From assembly GCF_004342225.1 (NCBI RefSeq), contig NZ_SMAR01000005.1:62001-126000 (forward strand): a DNA stretch of 64,000 nucleotides, read 5' to 3'. Within the stretch, counting starts at the first letter, position 1. Each line of letters starts with the position of its first letter. The notes beneath the pieces were generated by a model that did not search any database, was not told the origin of the DNA, and saw only the letters and a list, made by a program, of their open reading frames with translations. The position numbers and the translations under genes are program-made. Shown here piece after piece: positions 46,835-54,591 of the stretch. Origin of the DNA: Martelella mediterranea. Its GTDB lineage: Bacteria > Pseudomonadota > Alphaproteobacteria > Rhizobiales > Rhizobiaceae.

Positions 46835-46849
46835 TTAACCATTGGTTAC
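46835..46849. promoter_or_regulatory. CtrA-like site upstream of tamA
   Basis: TTAA-N7-TTAC containing TTAACCATTGG, close to the CtrA consensus and its TTAACCAT half-site, about 190 bases before tamA. Low confidence. Confidence 0.25.
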
Positions 46850-46874
46850 AGCCGTGGTTGCCGGTCTTTTCGCA

Positions 46875-46906
46875 AAACCGCCGGATCCCTTAAGAGCCGG
46901 CGGTTT
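46875..46906 (-). terminator. rho-independent terminator of the glycine-zipper lipoprotein gene
   Basis: Perfect 10-bp stem AAACCGCCGG / CCGGCGGTTT with a 12-base loop. On the minus strand it runs into TTTTGCGAAAAG. It lies 12 bases past the stop codon. Confidence 0.75.
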
Positions 46907-46917
46907 CTGTTATGCTC

Positions 46918-47193
46918 TTACCGATAGCCGGAAGGGCAGGAATCAACATATTCACGACCATAACGGTCGCGATAATAACACTTGTTGCTACCTTCCTGTG
47001 TGCGGCCGATAAGCGCGCCAGCGGCAGCACCAACTGCCGTTGCAGCCAGCGTTTCGCCAGCATTGCCGCCCAGAAGCAGAGCGCCGGCAGCGCCGGTGCC
47101 TGCGCCAATGGCAGCACCTTCCTGTGTCGGTGTGCAGGCTGTTGCAGCCAGCGCGGAAACGCCAATAATCAGTCCAGCAAAGATCTTTTTCAT
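46918..47193 (-). CDS. glycine-zipper lipoprotein
   Basis: A 91-residue lipoprotein. The signal ends in a lipobox LAATAC, giving an acylated Cys at about residue 20. Residues ~25-70 are a glycine/alanine zipper (AAIGAGTGAAGALLLGG, AVGAAAGALIGRTQEG) typical of small outer-membrane-associated zipper proteins (YMGG/Rickettsia 17 kDa-like). The C-terminus has a Cys pair in CYYRDRYGREYVDSCPSGYR, perhaps a disulfide. One-gene transcript with its own terminator. Function unknown; envelope integrity or stress is usual for the group. Confidence 0.88.
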   Translation of the reverse strand: MKKIFAGLIIGVSALAATACTPTQEGAAIGAGTGAAGALLLGGNAGETLAATAVGAAAGALIGRTQEGSNKCYYRDRYGREYVDSCPSGYR

Positions 47194-47576
47194 TCATCCC
47201 TCACTACGGTTGCCAAAAAGGTCACATAGCGGCTGGCCATTGGCAAACATGCCCGATTGAATCCAGTTTATTCTGACTGGAGCCGACGTGGCCGCCATCC
47301 TTTTCCATACAGGATAAGCGAATGGGCTGGAAGTGAAAACCGGTGTATAAACTGCGGCTTCCACGAAATGTTCAGGATGCAGGAAATTGTTTTTCGACAA
47401 TTTGACTACGGTCAAGTTTTGGTCATCGCTGTTGCGTGTAGAAGCAGTTTGGAATAATTCAAACAAGGGCCAATTGACGCACGGGCCGGATTTCGGGGCT
47501 CGTCGGGTTGACGTAAGGTAAACTTCGTCAAATGTTGTTTGATAAAACATAAGGCTGCGGTTGGAGCACTCGAGCA
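47194..47576 (+). promoter_or_regulatory. 383-bp regulatory region upstream of hemA
   Basis: No gene seen. It contains the FNR/FixK-type dyad at 47402-47415, a lone TTGACG at 47475-47480 and a second inverted repeat TTGACG-N12-CGTCAA at 47509-47532. The cluster of TTGAC half-sites suggests oxygen- and/or iron-responsive control of hemA. Confidence 0.5.
47402..47415 (+). promoter_or_regulatory. FNR/FixK-type anaerobox upstream of hemA
   Basis: TTGAC-TACG-GTCAA, a perfect dyad matching the TTGA(T/C)-N4-(A/G)TCAA recognition of FNR, FnrN and FixK proteins, 162 bases before the hemA start. Oxygen control of hemA by such regulators is documented in several alphaproteobacteria. Confidence 0.55.
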
Positions 47577-48791
47577 ATGGATTTCGAAGCATTTTTTAAG
47601 TCAGAACTGGATGGACTGCATGAGGAAGGCCGCTACCGCGTGTTCGCCGAACTCAAGCGTCATCGCGGTGAATTCCCGCGTGCTTCGCGATACAAGAATG
47701 GTGTTGCATCTGATGTGACGGTCTGGTGTTCCAACGACTATCTTGGCATGGGGCAGTGTCCCACCGTGGTCGACGCCATGAAAGCGGCGATCGACGCATG
47801 TGGTGCAGGGGCTGGCGGAACACGCAATATTTCCGGCACGAATTACTACCATGTTCAGCTGGAAGACGAGCTTGCAGATCTGCACGGCAAGGAAGCTGCT
47901 CTGATCTTCACCTCCGGTTATGTGTCCAACTGGGCCACACTGGGCACTCTTGGCCAGAAAATTCCCGGCCTGATTATTTTCTCCGACGCCCTTAATCACG
48001 CTTCTATGATTGAAGGCATCCGCCACGGCAAGTGTCCGCGCGTGATCTTCAAGCATAACGATCTTGCAGATTTGGAGGCCAAGCTCAAAGCTGCTGATCC
48101 CGATGCGCCGAAGCTGATTGCCTTTGAGTCGGTCTATTCGATGGATGGTGATATTGCGCCGATCAAGGAAATCTGTGATCTGGCCGACAAGTATGGCGCG
48201 ATGACCTATCTCGACGAGGTTCATGCCGTCGGCATGTATGGACCGCGCGGTGGTGGCGTTGCCGAGCGCGAAGGCCTGATGGACCGTCTGACGATTATTG
48301 AAGGTACGCTTGGAAAAGCTTTCGGCGTGATGGGCGGTTACATCACCGCGTCTCAGGCTCTGGTCGATTTCGTTCGCTCGTTTGCATCCGGTTTTATCTT
48401 CACAACTGCGCTTCCGCCCTCATTGGCCGCCGGTGCTGTTGCCTCGATCCGGCATCTGAAAACAAGCCAGATCGAGCGGTTACGGCATCAGGAGCGGGTG
48501 CAGACGCTGCGCAAGCGGCTTGATGCGATGGGTATTCCGCATATGGATAATCCAAGCCACATCGTTCCCGTCATGGTCGGCGATGCTGCCAAGTGCAAAT
48601 GGATCTCCGATATTCTTCTGGATGATTTCGGCATTTATGTTCAGCCGATCAACTACCCGACCGTGCCGCGCAAAACCGAACGGCTTCGGTTCACGCCGAC
48701 GCCACTGCACAGTGATGCCGATATCGAGCATCTTGTTTCCTCGCTTCACAGTCTCTGGTCGCAATGTGCGCTGGCGCGCGCTGTCGCCTGA
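47577..48791 (+). CDS. hemA: 5-aminolevulinate synthase
   Basis: PLP enzyme condensing glycine and succinyl-CoA, the first step of heme synthesis by the C4 (Shemin) pathway, a marker of Alphaproteobacteria. The 404-residue protein shows [58 protein letters not shown] and the PLP lysine in [13 protein letters not shown]. The long upstream region carries an anaerobox. It is monocistronic as far as can be seen; the next gene starts 102 bases later. Confidence 0.98.
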   Translation: MDFEAFFKSELDGLHEEGRYRVFAELKRHRGEFPRASRYKNGVASDVTVWCSNDYLGMGQCPTVVDAMKAAIDACGAGAGGTRNISGTNYYHVQLEDELADLHGKEAALIFTSGYVSNWATLGTLGQKIPGLIIFSDALNHASMIEGIRHGKCPRVIFKHNDLADLEAKLKAADPDAPKLIAFESVYSMDGDIAPIKEICDLADKYGAMTYLDEVHAVGMYGPRGGGVAEREGLMDRLTIIEGTLGKAFGVMGGYITASQALVDFVRSFASGFIFTTALPPSLAAGAVASIRHLKTSQIERLRHQERVQTLRKRLDAMGIPHMDNPSHIVPVMVGDAAKCKWISDILLDDFGIYVQPINYPTVPRKTERLRFTPTPLHSDADIEHLVSSLHSLWSQCALARAVA

Positions 48792-48893
48792 CAGCGCCCT
48801 CCAGCAGCCTGATCGGGCCCTTGAATTGACTTGACAGAAACTCCGGCTTTTCTGATCAAGCGGGCAACAGGTTTGTTGCCCGGAGGATTTGTG

Positions 48894-50012
48894 ATGGAAC
48901 TGGCTCAACGGATTGACGGTGCGATTGATCGCGCCATTGACGAAGCGCGTATTGTTGGCAGTGTGGTGATGGTCTGGCGCGAAGGTCAGCCGGTTTACCA
49001 GCGCGCCGCCGGGTTTGCCGACCGGGAAGCGGGCCGGGCAACTCAACTGGATACGATTTTTCGTTTCGCGTCTGTGACCAAGCCATTTGTCGCTGCGACA
49101 GCTCTGGCCATGATAGATCAAGGCCTTTTGTCTCTCAAAGATCGTGTCAGTGACTATTTGCCGTGGTTTCATCCTCCGGGGCCAGATGGCCGGACGGCTG
49201 AAATCGTCATCCGCAATCTGCTGACGCATACAGCCGGGCTCAACTATCGTCCAGGCGCAGGCGTTTTGCCACCGCATGATCCGGTGTTGATCGGGCTCGA
49301 AAATACCGAGCTGACGCTGGAGGAGAATTTCTCGCGGCTGAATACGGTTCCGCTTTCCTATGTTCCCGGAACAGCCTGGGAATATTCGATTGCAACCGAT
49401 ATCCTGGGAGCGGTCTTGTCGGCAATCGATGGCGGCAGCGTGGAAGATGCAATCCGGCGTTACGTATTTTCGCCACTTGGAATTGCCGATACCGGTTTTG
49501 TTGCTGTTGACGGGGAGCGCGTCGCCGTTCCTTACGTGAATGCGTCGCCGGCGCCGCGTGCCATGGACGAACCGGAGCGCGTGCCGGGCCCTTATGATGT
49601 CGTCTACTGTTTTTCGCCTGCCCGTATCTTCAACCGCCATGCCTTTCAGGGTGGCGGCGGCGGAATGGCCGGGACGGCAGGCGATGTGATCCGGTTGCTG
49701 GAAATGATCCGAAAAGGGGGCGATGGGGTCCTTAAGCCGGAAACCGTCGCTTCGGCCATTCAAAACCAGATTGGCGCCCTCAACGTCCGACCGGGCGTGA
49801 AATTTGGTTTCTTCGGCGCTGTCACGGAAGATGCAGCCCTCGACAATTCTCCTCTGCCGGATGGTGCTGTTTCATGGGGCGGTGTTTATGGCAATCGCTG
49901 GTGCTATGACCCGGCAACAGGAACTGTCGCAGTCGCGATGACCAACACTGCGCCCGAAGGCTGCGATGGCGCTTACCCCTTCGATATCTGGCGTGCTGTC
50001 TTCGATCTCTGA
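48894..50012 (+). CDS. serine hydrolase, beta-lactamase/EstB family
   Basis: A 372-residue class C beta-lactamase-fold protein. The nucleophile motif S-x-x-K is SVTKPF in FRFASVTKPFVAATAL, the tyrosine motif is Y-S in GTAWEYSIATD, and the third box includes GVYGNRWCYDPATG. No signal peptide is visible, so it is probably a cytoplasmic esterase or D-aminopeptidase-like enzyme rather than an antibiotic-resistance lactamase. GGAGG lies 7 bases before ATG 48894; a longer frame from 48831 is rejected. Substrate unknown. Confidence 0.88.
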   Translation: MELAQRIDGAIDRAIDEARIVGSVVMVWREGQPVYQRAAGFADREAGRATQLDTIFRFASVTKPFVAATALAMIDQGLLSLKDRVSDYLPWFHPPGPDGRTAEIVIRNLLTHTAGLNYRPGAGVLPPHDPVLIGLENTELTLEENFSRLNTVPLSYVPGTAWEYSIATDILGAVLSAIDGGSVEDAIRRYVFSPLGIADTGFVAVDGERVAVPYVNASPAPRAMDEPERVPGPYDVVYCFSPARIFNRHAFQGGGGGMAGTAGDVIRLLEMIRKGGDGVLKPETVASAIQNQIGALNVRPGVKFGFFGAVTEDAALDNSPLPDGAVSWGGVYGNRWCYDPATGTVAVAMTNTAPEGCDGAYPFDIWRAVFDL

Positions 50013-50062
50013 TCTGCAAACCGTTTTTCTCCGTAAAGTTCTTCAAAAGCGGGAGAATTCTG

Positions 50063-50770
50063 ATGGCCGGACATTCGGTGGATACGCTGCAGTCAGATTA
50101 TAAGGCACTGGTGCTCGGGGCTTCCGGTGGCATCGGTTCAGCTTTTATTCAGGCACTTGAAGCGGACCCTGCCTGCGGCAGCGTCACCGGGATTTCCCGA
50201 CGCCGTGACGGACTCGATATCACCGATGAAAACAGTATCGCTGCTGCGACGAAGAACCTTTCCGGAGAAAAGTTTGATCTGGTGCTGGTTGCGACCGGGG
50301 CGCTTCATATTGATGGCGTCGGACCGGAGAAGTCTGTTCGTGCGGTTGAGGCGGATGCGATGATGAAACAGTTTGCGGTCAATGCCGTCGGGCCGGCCAT
50401 GGTATTGAAACATTTTCTGCCGCTGGTGCCGAAAGACAGGAGAGCGATCTTTGCCTGTCTTTCTGCGCGTGTGGGATCCATCGGCGACAATCATATCGGT
50501 GGCTGGATGTCTTATCGCACAGCCAAGGCCGGGCTGAACCAGGTCATCCGCACAAGCTCGATCGAAGCGAAGCGCAAATATCCTGAGCTGTCACTTGTGG
50601 CGCTTCATCCCGGAACCGTGGCTACACCGCTTTCCGAGCCGTTTGCTGCGGGAAACCGGCGTGTCGAGGCGGCTCAGGCCGCTGCCGATATGCTGAGGGC
50701 GCTCAATGGTGTGGCGAACGGGCGTACCGGTATTTTTCTTGCCTATGATGGCAGCGAAATTGAATGGTAA
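50063..50770 (+). CDS. SDR-family oxidoreductase (CsgA/C-factor-like)
   Basis: A 235-residue short-chain dehydrogenase. The cofactor loop is LGASGGIGSAF (TGxxxGxG form), the catalytic Ser is in CLSARVGSIG and the Tyr-Lys pair is in SYRTAKAGLNQ. It has the LVALHPGTVATPLSEPF segment of the C-factor/CsgA-like subgroup. GGGAGAAT lies before ATG 50063, 50 bases after the serine hydrolase, so the two may share a transcript. Substrate unknown. A repeat element follows its stop by 10 bases. Confidence 0.88.
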   Translation: MAGHSVDTLQSDYKALVLGASGGIGSAFIQALEADPACGSVTGISRRRDGLDITDENSIAAATKNLSGEKFDLVLVATGALHIDGVGPEKSVRAVEADAMMKQFAVNAVGPAMVLKHFLPLVPKDRRAIFACLSARVGSIGDNHIGGWMSYRTAKAGLNQVIRTSSIEAKRKYPELSLVALHPGTVATPLSEPFAAGNRRVEAAQAAADMLRALNGVANGRTGIFLAYDGSEIEW

Positions 50771-50780
50771 AGTGGCAGCT

Positions 50781-50826
50781 TACAGCATCGTGCTTTTTGC
50801 ATCCGAATGGAAGCACGGCGCTCTAG
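50781..50826. repeat. palindromic intergenic repeat, copy 2 (abuts dxr stop codon)
   Basis: A shorter version: ACAGCATCGTGCTT, then GCATCCGAATGG, then AAGCACGGCGCTCTAG. Arms CGTGCTT / AAGCACG are complementary. It joins the first segment of copy 3 directly to the last, as if the middle had been deleted. Its CTA at 50823-50825 is the minus-strand TAG stop of dxr. Confidence 0.75.
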
Positions 50827-51986
50827 GCTCTGATCAGCCCGGCGGCCTGCCGTCGCGCTTCTTCGTCGGCGGCATAGATGTCCTCAATGCCACAGGCAGA
50901 GGGTGCGCCGCGCATGTTTTCCATCACCTGTCCGGTGATATCTGCCATTTCCAGAAAGCCGCACCGTCCTTCAATAAAGGCTTCAAGCGCGATTTCTTTT
51001 GCAGCGTTCAGGATTGCGCCCTGAAGGCCGCCGCGTTCCATCACAATGCGTGCCAGTTTGAGTGCTGGAAAGCGTTGTTCATCCGGGGATTCAAAATCGA
51101 GACGCGCCAATTTTGCAAAATCCAGCCGTTCAACGTTGAGCGGCGGACGATGCGGATAAGCAAGGGCATAGCCAATCGCGGAGCGCATATCCGGGCAGCC
51201 GAGCTGCGCCAGAACAGAACCGTCAGCATATCCCACCATCGAGTGAATGATCGATTGCGGGTGAACGATCACTTCGACCTGATCCGGCCGGAGCGAAAAA
51301 AGGTGAAGCGCTTCGATCATTTCCAGCGCCTTATTAAACATTGAGGCGCTGTCGATCGAGATTTTGAGGCCCATCGACCAGTTGGGATGAGCGCGTGCGG
51401 TTGCGGCGTCGACATGACGCATTTCTTCTAGCGTTTTGGTGCGGAAAGGGCCACCCGAGGCCGTGATGATGACACGCTCCAGCGCCCGGCGCTGATTTTG
51501 TTCCAAAACCTGAAAAATGGCGGAATGCTCGCTATCGACCGGAAGTAGTCGCCCGCCACCCTCATGAACGGCAGACAAAAACAGAGGGCCTGCAGAAACC
51601 AGGCATTCCTTGTTTGCCAGAGCGATATCGGCACCGGCGCGGGCTGCTGCAAGGGCAGGTTTTAGCCCGGCCGTTCCAACAATGGCGGCCATGACGAGAT
51701 CATTGTTCATCACCGCAGCTTCGATCAGCCCGGAAGCACCGGCAGCGGGGCGCACGCCAGAGCCGGAGAGTGCCGTCTTTAACGCCGCATACTGTTGTTC
51801 ATCAGCCGTGACAGCCATTTCTGCGTTATGGTCAATGGCCTGCTGTGCGAGCCTTTCAACATTTCTGTTGCCCGTCACCGCGGAAACAGTGAAGGCATCC
51901 TGCCCGCCGAGCTGGTTAATCACATCCAGCGTGTTGACGCCGATGGAGCCGGTTGCGCCGAAAACGGCAATGCGTCTTTGTGTCAT
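50823..51986 (-). CDS. dxr: 1-deoxy-D-xylulose 5-phosphate reductoisomerase
   Basis: Second enzyme of the non-mevalonate isoprenoid pathway, NADPH-dependent. The 387-residue protein has the Rossmann loop IAVFGATGSIGVNTLDV, LANKECLVSAG, the metal-binding VDSEHSAIFQ, ITASGGPFRTKT, NWSMGLKISIDSASMFNKALE and VIVHPQSIIHSMV. Other pathway genes are absent here; the monocistronic setting is unusual only in that rhizobial dxr often sits near rseP/bamA. Its stop codon is contributed by a repeat. Confidence 0.96.
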   Translation of the reverse strand: MTQRRIAVFGATGSIGVNTLDVINQLGGQDAFTVSAVTGNRNVERLAQQAIDHNAEMAVTADEQQYAALKTALSGSGVRPAAGASGLIEAAVMNNDLVMAAIVGTAGLKPALAAARAGADIALANKECLVSAGPLFLSAVHEGGGRLLPVDSEHSAIFQVLEQNQRRALERVIITASGGPFRTKTLEEMRHVDAATARAHPNWSMGLKISIDSASMFNKALEMIEALHLFSLRPDQVEVIVHPQSIIHSMVGYADGSVLAQLGCPDMRSAIGYALAYPHRPPLNVERLDFAKLARLDFESPDEQRFPALKLARIVMERGGLQGAILNAAKEIALEAFIEGRCGFLEMADITGQVMENMRGAPSACGIEDIYAADEEARRQAAGLIRA

Positions 51987-52197
51987 GATCGCCTGAAATT
52001 ATCGTTTGAAACGAGACAGTCCGGTCCTAGACCAGTTTTTTTCCGCGCGGTAGTGTGCGCGCGAAAAATCCGCGTTTCTAAAGACATGTTCTGCGCTGAA
52101 ATGCTGGCAATGCGGGTTGAGAAAGCCTAACCTTTTGAAGCGGGAAGATGGAGCGTCGCGTCATCTGCCTGTCGAATATCATGCAAGGGAGCTCACA

Positions 52198-53079
52198 ATG
52201 GCCGAAGAGATCAGGAAAATCGGTGTGATCGGTGCCGGTGCCATGGGCTGCGGTGTGGCTCATGTTTGCGCTGTCGCGGGATATGATGTGCATCTGATTG
52301 ATTTGTCGCGCGAACAGCTTGAGTGTGGGCTTGCGACAATCAACGGCAATCTTGCGCGGCAGGTTTCCAGCGGAAAGTTGAGTGACGATGCGCGCAAGCA
52401 GGCGCTTGGCCGTATATCCGCCTCCACTGATTTGCAGGACCTTGCGCCAGTGGATATGGCGGTTGAGGCGATCTCGGAAGATGAAGACGAGAAGCGTGCG
52501 CTTTATGCAAAAATCTGCCCGATCCTGAAGCCGGAAGCACTTCTGGCAACAAACACATCGACACTTTCCATCACAAGACTGGCCGCTTCAACAGACCGGC
52601 CGGAACGCTTCATGGGCGTTCACTTCATGAACCCGGTTCCGGTAATGGAGCTCGTTGAGCTTGTGCGCGGGATTGCCACCGAAGAAGTGACCTTTGAAAC
52701 GGCGAAGACTTTCGTACGCTCTTTAGACAAGACCCCGACGGTCTCGGAGGATTTTCCGGCCTTCATCGTCAATCGTGTGCTGCTGCCGATGATCAATGAA
52801 GCAATCTACGTTCTTTATGAGGGTGTAGGTTCGGTCGATTCAATTGATACGGCCATGAAACTCGGTGCGCGTCACCCCATGGGGCCGCTGGAGCTGGCCG
52901 ATTTTATCGGTCTTGATGTCTGCCTCTCAGGCATTCAGATGTTGCACGACGGTTTGGGTCACGACAAGTACAGGCCATGCCCGCTTCTGGTGAAATATGT
53001 CGATGCCGGGTGGCTGGGTCGAAAGGCTGGTCGTGGATTTTACGATTACCGCGGGGAAGAGCCGGTGCCGACGCGCTGA
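52198..53079 (+). CDS. 3-hydroxyacyl-CoA dehydrogenase (3-hydroxybutyryl-CoA dehydrogenase-like)
   Basis: A 293-residue NAD-dependent dehydrogenase. The N-terminal Rossmann motif is IGVIGAGAMGCGVAHVCA with Asp in VHLIDLSRE. The catalytic His is in FMGVHFMNPVPVMELVELV and the Glu-His dyad partner follows. The C-terminal domain has FIVNRVLLPMINEAI and HPMGPLELADFIGLDVC. ATG 52198 is preceded by AGGGAG. In other rhizobia it follows etfBA; here it stands alone between dxr and a copper-type regulator. Substrate likely short-chain 3-hydroxyacyl-CoA. Confidence 0.9.
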   Translation: MAEEIRKIGVIGAGAMGCGVAHVCAVAGYDVHLIDLSREQLECGLATINGNLARQVSSGKLSDDARKQALGRISASTDLQDLAPVDMAVEAISEDEDEKRALYAKICPILKPEALLATNTSTLSITRLAASTDRPERFMGVHFMNPVPVMELVELVRGIATEEVTFETAKTFVRSLDKTPTVSEDFPAFIVNRVLLPMINEAIYVLYEGVGSVDSIDTAMKLGARHPMGPLELADFIGLDVCLSGIQMLHDGLGHDKYRPCPLLVKYVDAGWLGRKAGRGFYDYRGEEPVPTR

Positions 53080-53085
53080 GCGTCT

Positions 53086-53496
53086 TCAGTGCGAGCGGCA
53101 GCAACCGTCCTTTTCGCCGGAAAGCTCTTCCAGAATCGGGCAGTCCGGTCTGTGGTCGCCGTGGCAGTTGTCTGCAAGATGCCTTAGCGTCGTCTTCAGC
53201 GAATCCAGCTTTTTAAGCTTCTCTTCGATCTCTGCGATCTTTGCCAGCGCCAGCGCCTTAACCTCGGCGCTTTCCCGTCCGTTATCGTCATAAAGTGAGA
53301 GGAGTTGTCGGCACTCTTCGACTGAAAAACCCAGATCACGCGCGCGGTGAATGAAGTTCAGGCGATGGATGTGATCATCTGAATAGCTGCGATAGCCATT
53401 TGATGCACGGTCTGCAACGACGAGGCCGATTTCTTCATAGTAGCGGATTGTCTTCGGCGGTAGGCCCGATTTTTCTGCTGCATGCCCGATATTCAT
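53086..53496 (-). CDS. MerR-family regulator, CueR/HmrR type
   Basis: A 136-residue regulator. The winged-helix start MNIGHAAEKSGLPPKTIRYYEEIGLV is followed by a long dimerisation helix. The metal loop NCHGDHRPDCPI has the C-x7-C spacing of Cu(I)-sensing CueR/HmrR proteins. The tail adds a CC pair (DGCCRSH). ATG 53496 is preceded by GGAGCC; the frame can extend to 53523 but lacks a site. No copper ATPase or chaperone gene lies beside it, so its target promoter must be elsewhere. It ends 6 bases from the convergent dehydrogenase stop. Confidence 0.87.
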   Translation of the reverse strand: MNIGHAAEKSGLPPKTIRYYEEIGLVVADRASNGYRSYSDDHIHRLNFIHRARDLGFSVEECRQLLSLYDDNGRESAEVKALALAKIAEIEEKLKKLDSLKTTLRHLADNCHGDHRPDCPILEELSGEKDGCCRSH

Positions 53497-53603
53497 CGCC
53501 TGGCTCCAATCAGATGATACCATCTATTTGATGGTCCATGCTTCCTTGTTCAAGCTCAGATGGCCTGTTCCGGGAAAATGCTGAGAAGCTGAAAAGCTGG
53601 CGC

Positions 53604-53710
53604 CTACAGCATCGGCCCGAAAATCGGAATCGAATTTCGGAAAGCACGATGCGTAGATTCAATGGGTTAGAGCGTCCTTTGTGCATCCATTCGGATGCAC
53701 GGCGCTCTAG
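53604..53710. repeat. palindromic mosaic repeat, copy 3 (longest; abuts beta-hydroxyacid dehydrogenase stop codon)
   Basis: The fullest copy, ~107 bases. It opens with CTACAGCATCGG and a small hairpin (CCGAAA / TTTCGG), then AAGCACGATGCGTAGATTCAA, and ends in a larger hairpin built from TAGAGCG, GTGCATCC / GGATGCAC and CGCTCTA (53668-53709). The final CTA (53707-53709) is the minus-strand TAG stop of the adjacent gene. I recall highly similar elements from many Rhizobiales intergenic regions. Confidence 0.85.
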
Positions 53711-54585
53711 TGATCTTCAGACGCGAGCGCTGTGCGCACCATGGCTGACAGGTCTTCATTGCCATGACCGGCATCCAGGCAGGCGGAATAGCTTTTTACA
53801 GCAGCATCAATGGCCGGTGTTTCGATCCCGAAACTATCGGCCACGCTGGCAAACAGTTTCGCATCTTTCAACGCGCCCTTGACCGGAAAGCCAACACTCG
53901 TATCTTCGCCGAGAATGCGAGGCGCACGGGTTTTAAGTGCCGGTGAACCGCCGGGGCTGGTCAACAAAACGTCGAGCATGGTCTCGACTGAAAGTCCGGC
54001 TTGCTTTCCTGTCAGCAGCGCTTCTTTGAGCACCTCCCAGTAACCGCACAGCATCATGTTGTTGACGACTTTGGCCGCCGCACCTGTACCCAATGAGCCG
54101 GTGTGATGAATCCGGTCGGAAAGCGCTTCTGCAATCGGCCTGAACCGCTTGTAGTCGACATCTGCGCCGCCGATATAGACACCTGCTTTGCCATCCATGA
54201 CGAATTCAGGGCCACCGGAAATAGGTGCATCAATTGCGCTGCCGCCTTTGGCCTTGATACGCTCGGAATAGTTTTTCAGCGTTTTCGGGCTGACCGTGGA
54301 CATTTCGACAACCAGCTTGCCGGGCAGGGATGTCTCAACCAGTTGATCGAGGACCGTTTCAACGGCACTGTCATTGATCAGCGAGGTGATGATGATATCG
54401 GCCTTGAAGGCCAGAGCTGCCGGAGAAAAAGCGATCTCCGCACCGTTATCCGAAGCAAAGGCATCTGTTACGCCGCTGCGCGACCACAAAACTAGTTTGA
54501 AACTCTGTCCTGCAAGGCGCGCAGCCATGGCGCTGCCCATTCGGCCGACGCCGCAAATGCCAATGACTTCCCTATCGTTCATCAT
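53707..54585 (-). CDS. NAD(P)-dependent beta-hydroxyacid dehydrogenase (3-hydroxyisobutyrate dehydrogenase family)
   Basis: A 292-residue dehydrogenase. The Rossmann loop is GICGVGRMGSAMAARLAGQ, the substrate-binding block is SAIDAPISGGPEFV, and the catalytic lysine is in GAAAKVVNNMMLCGYWEVLKEAL. Family members oxidise 3-hydroxyisobutyrate, tartronate semialdehyde or related acids; there is no mmsA-type partner here. GAGGG precedes a tandem ATG ATG, so the start may be 54582. It lies 6 bases downstream of prfC, apparently in the same transcript. Its TAG stop is the end of repeat copy 3. Confidence 0.88.
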   Translation of the reverse strand: MMNDREVIGICGVGRMGSAMAARLAGQSFKLVLWSRSGVTDAFASDNGAEIAFSPAALAFKADIIITSLINDSAVETVLDQLVETSLPGKLVVEMSTVSPKTLKNYSERIKAKGGSAIDAPISGGPEFVMDGKAGVYIGGADVDYKRFRPIAEALSDRIHHTGSLGTGAAAKVVNNMMLCGYWEVLKEALLTGKQAGLSVETMLDVLLTSPGGSPALKTRAPRILGEDTSVGFPVKGALKDAKLFASVADSFGIETPAIDAAVKSYSACLDAGHGNEDLSAMVRTALASEDH

Positions 54586-54591
54586 CGTCCC

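Noticed and set aside
48480-49763. 427-residue open frame antisense to hemA and the serine hydrolase
   Set aside because: Spans two well-supported genes on the other strand and has no recognisable domain.
48894-50012. Antibiotic-resistance beta-lactamase
   Set aside because: No signal peptide, and the Y-S motif and context fit an EstB-type esterase rather than a periplasmic AmpC.
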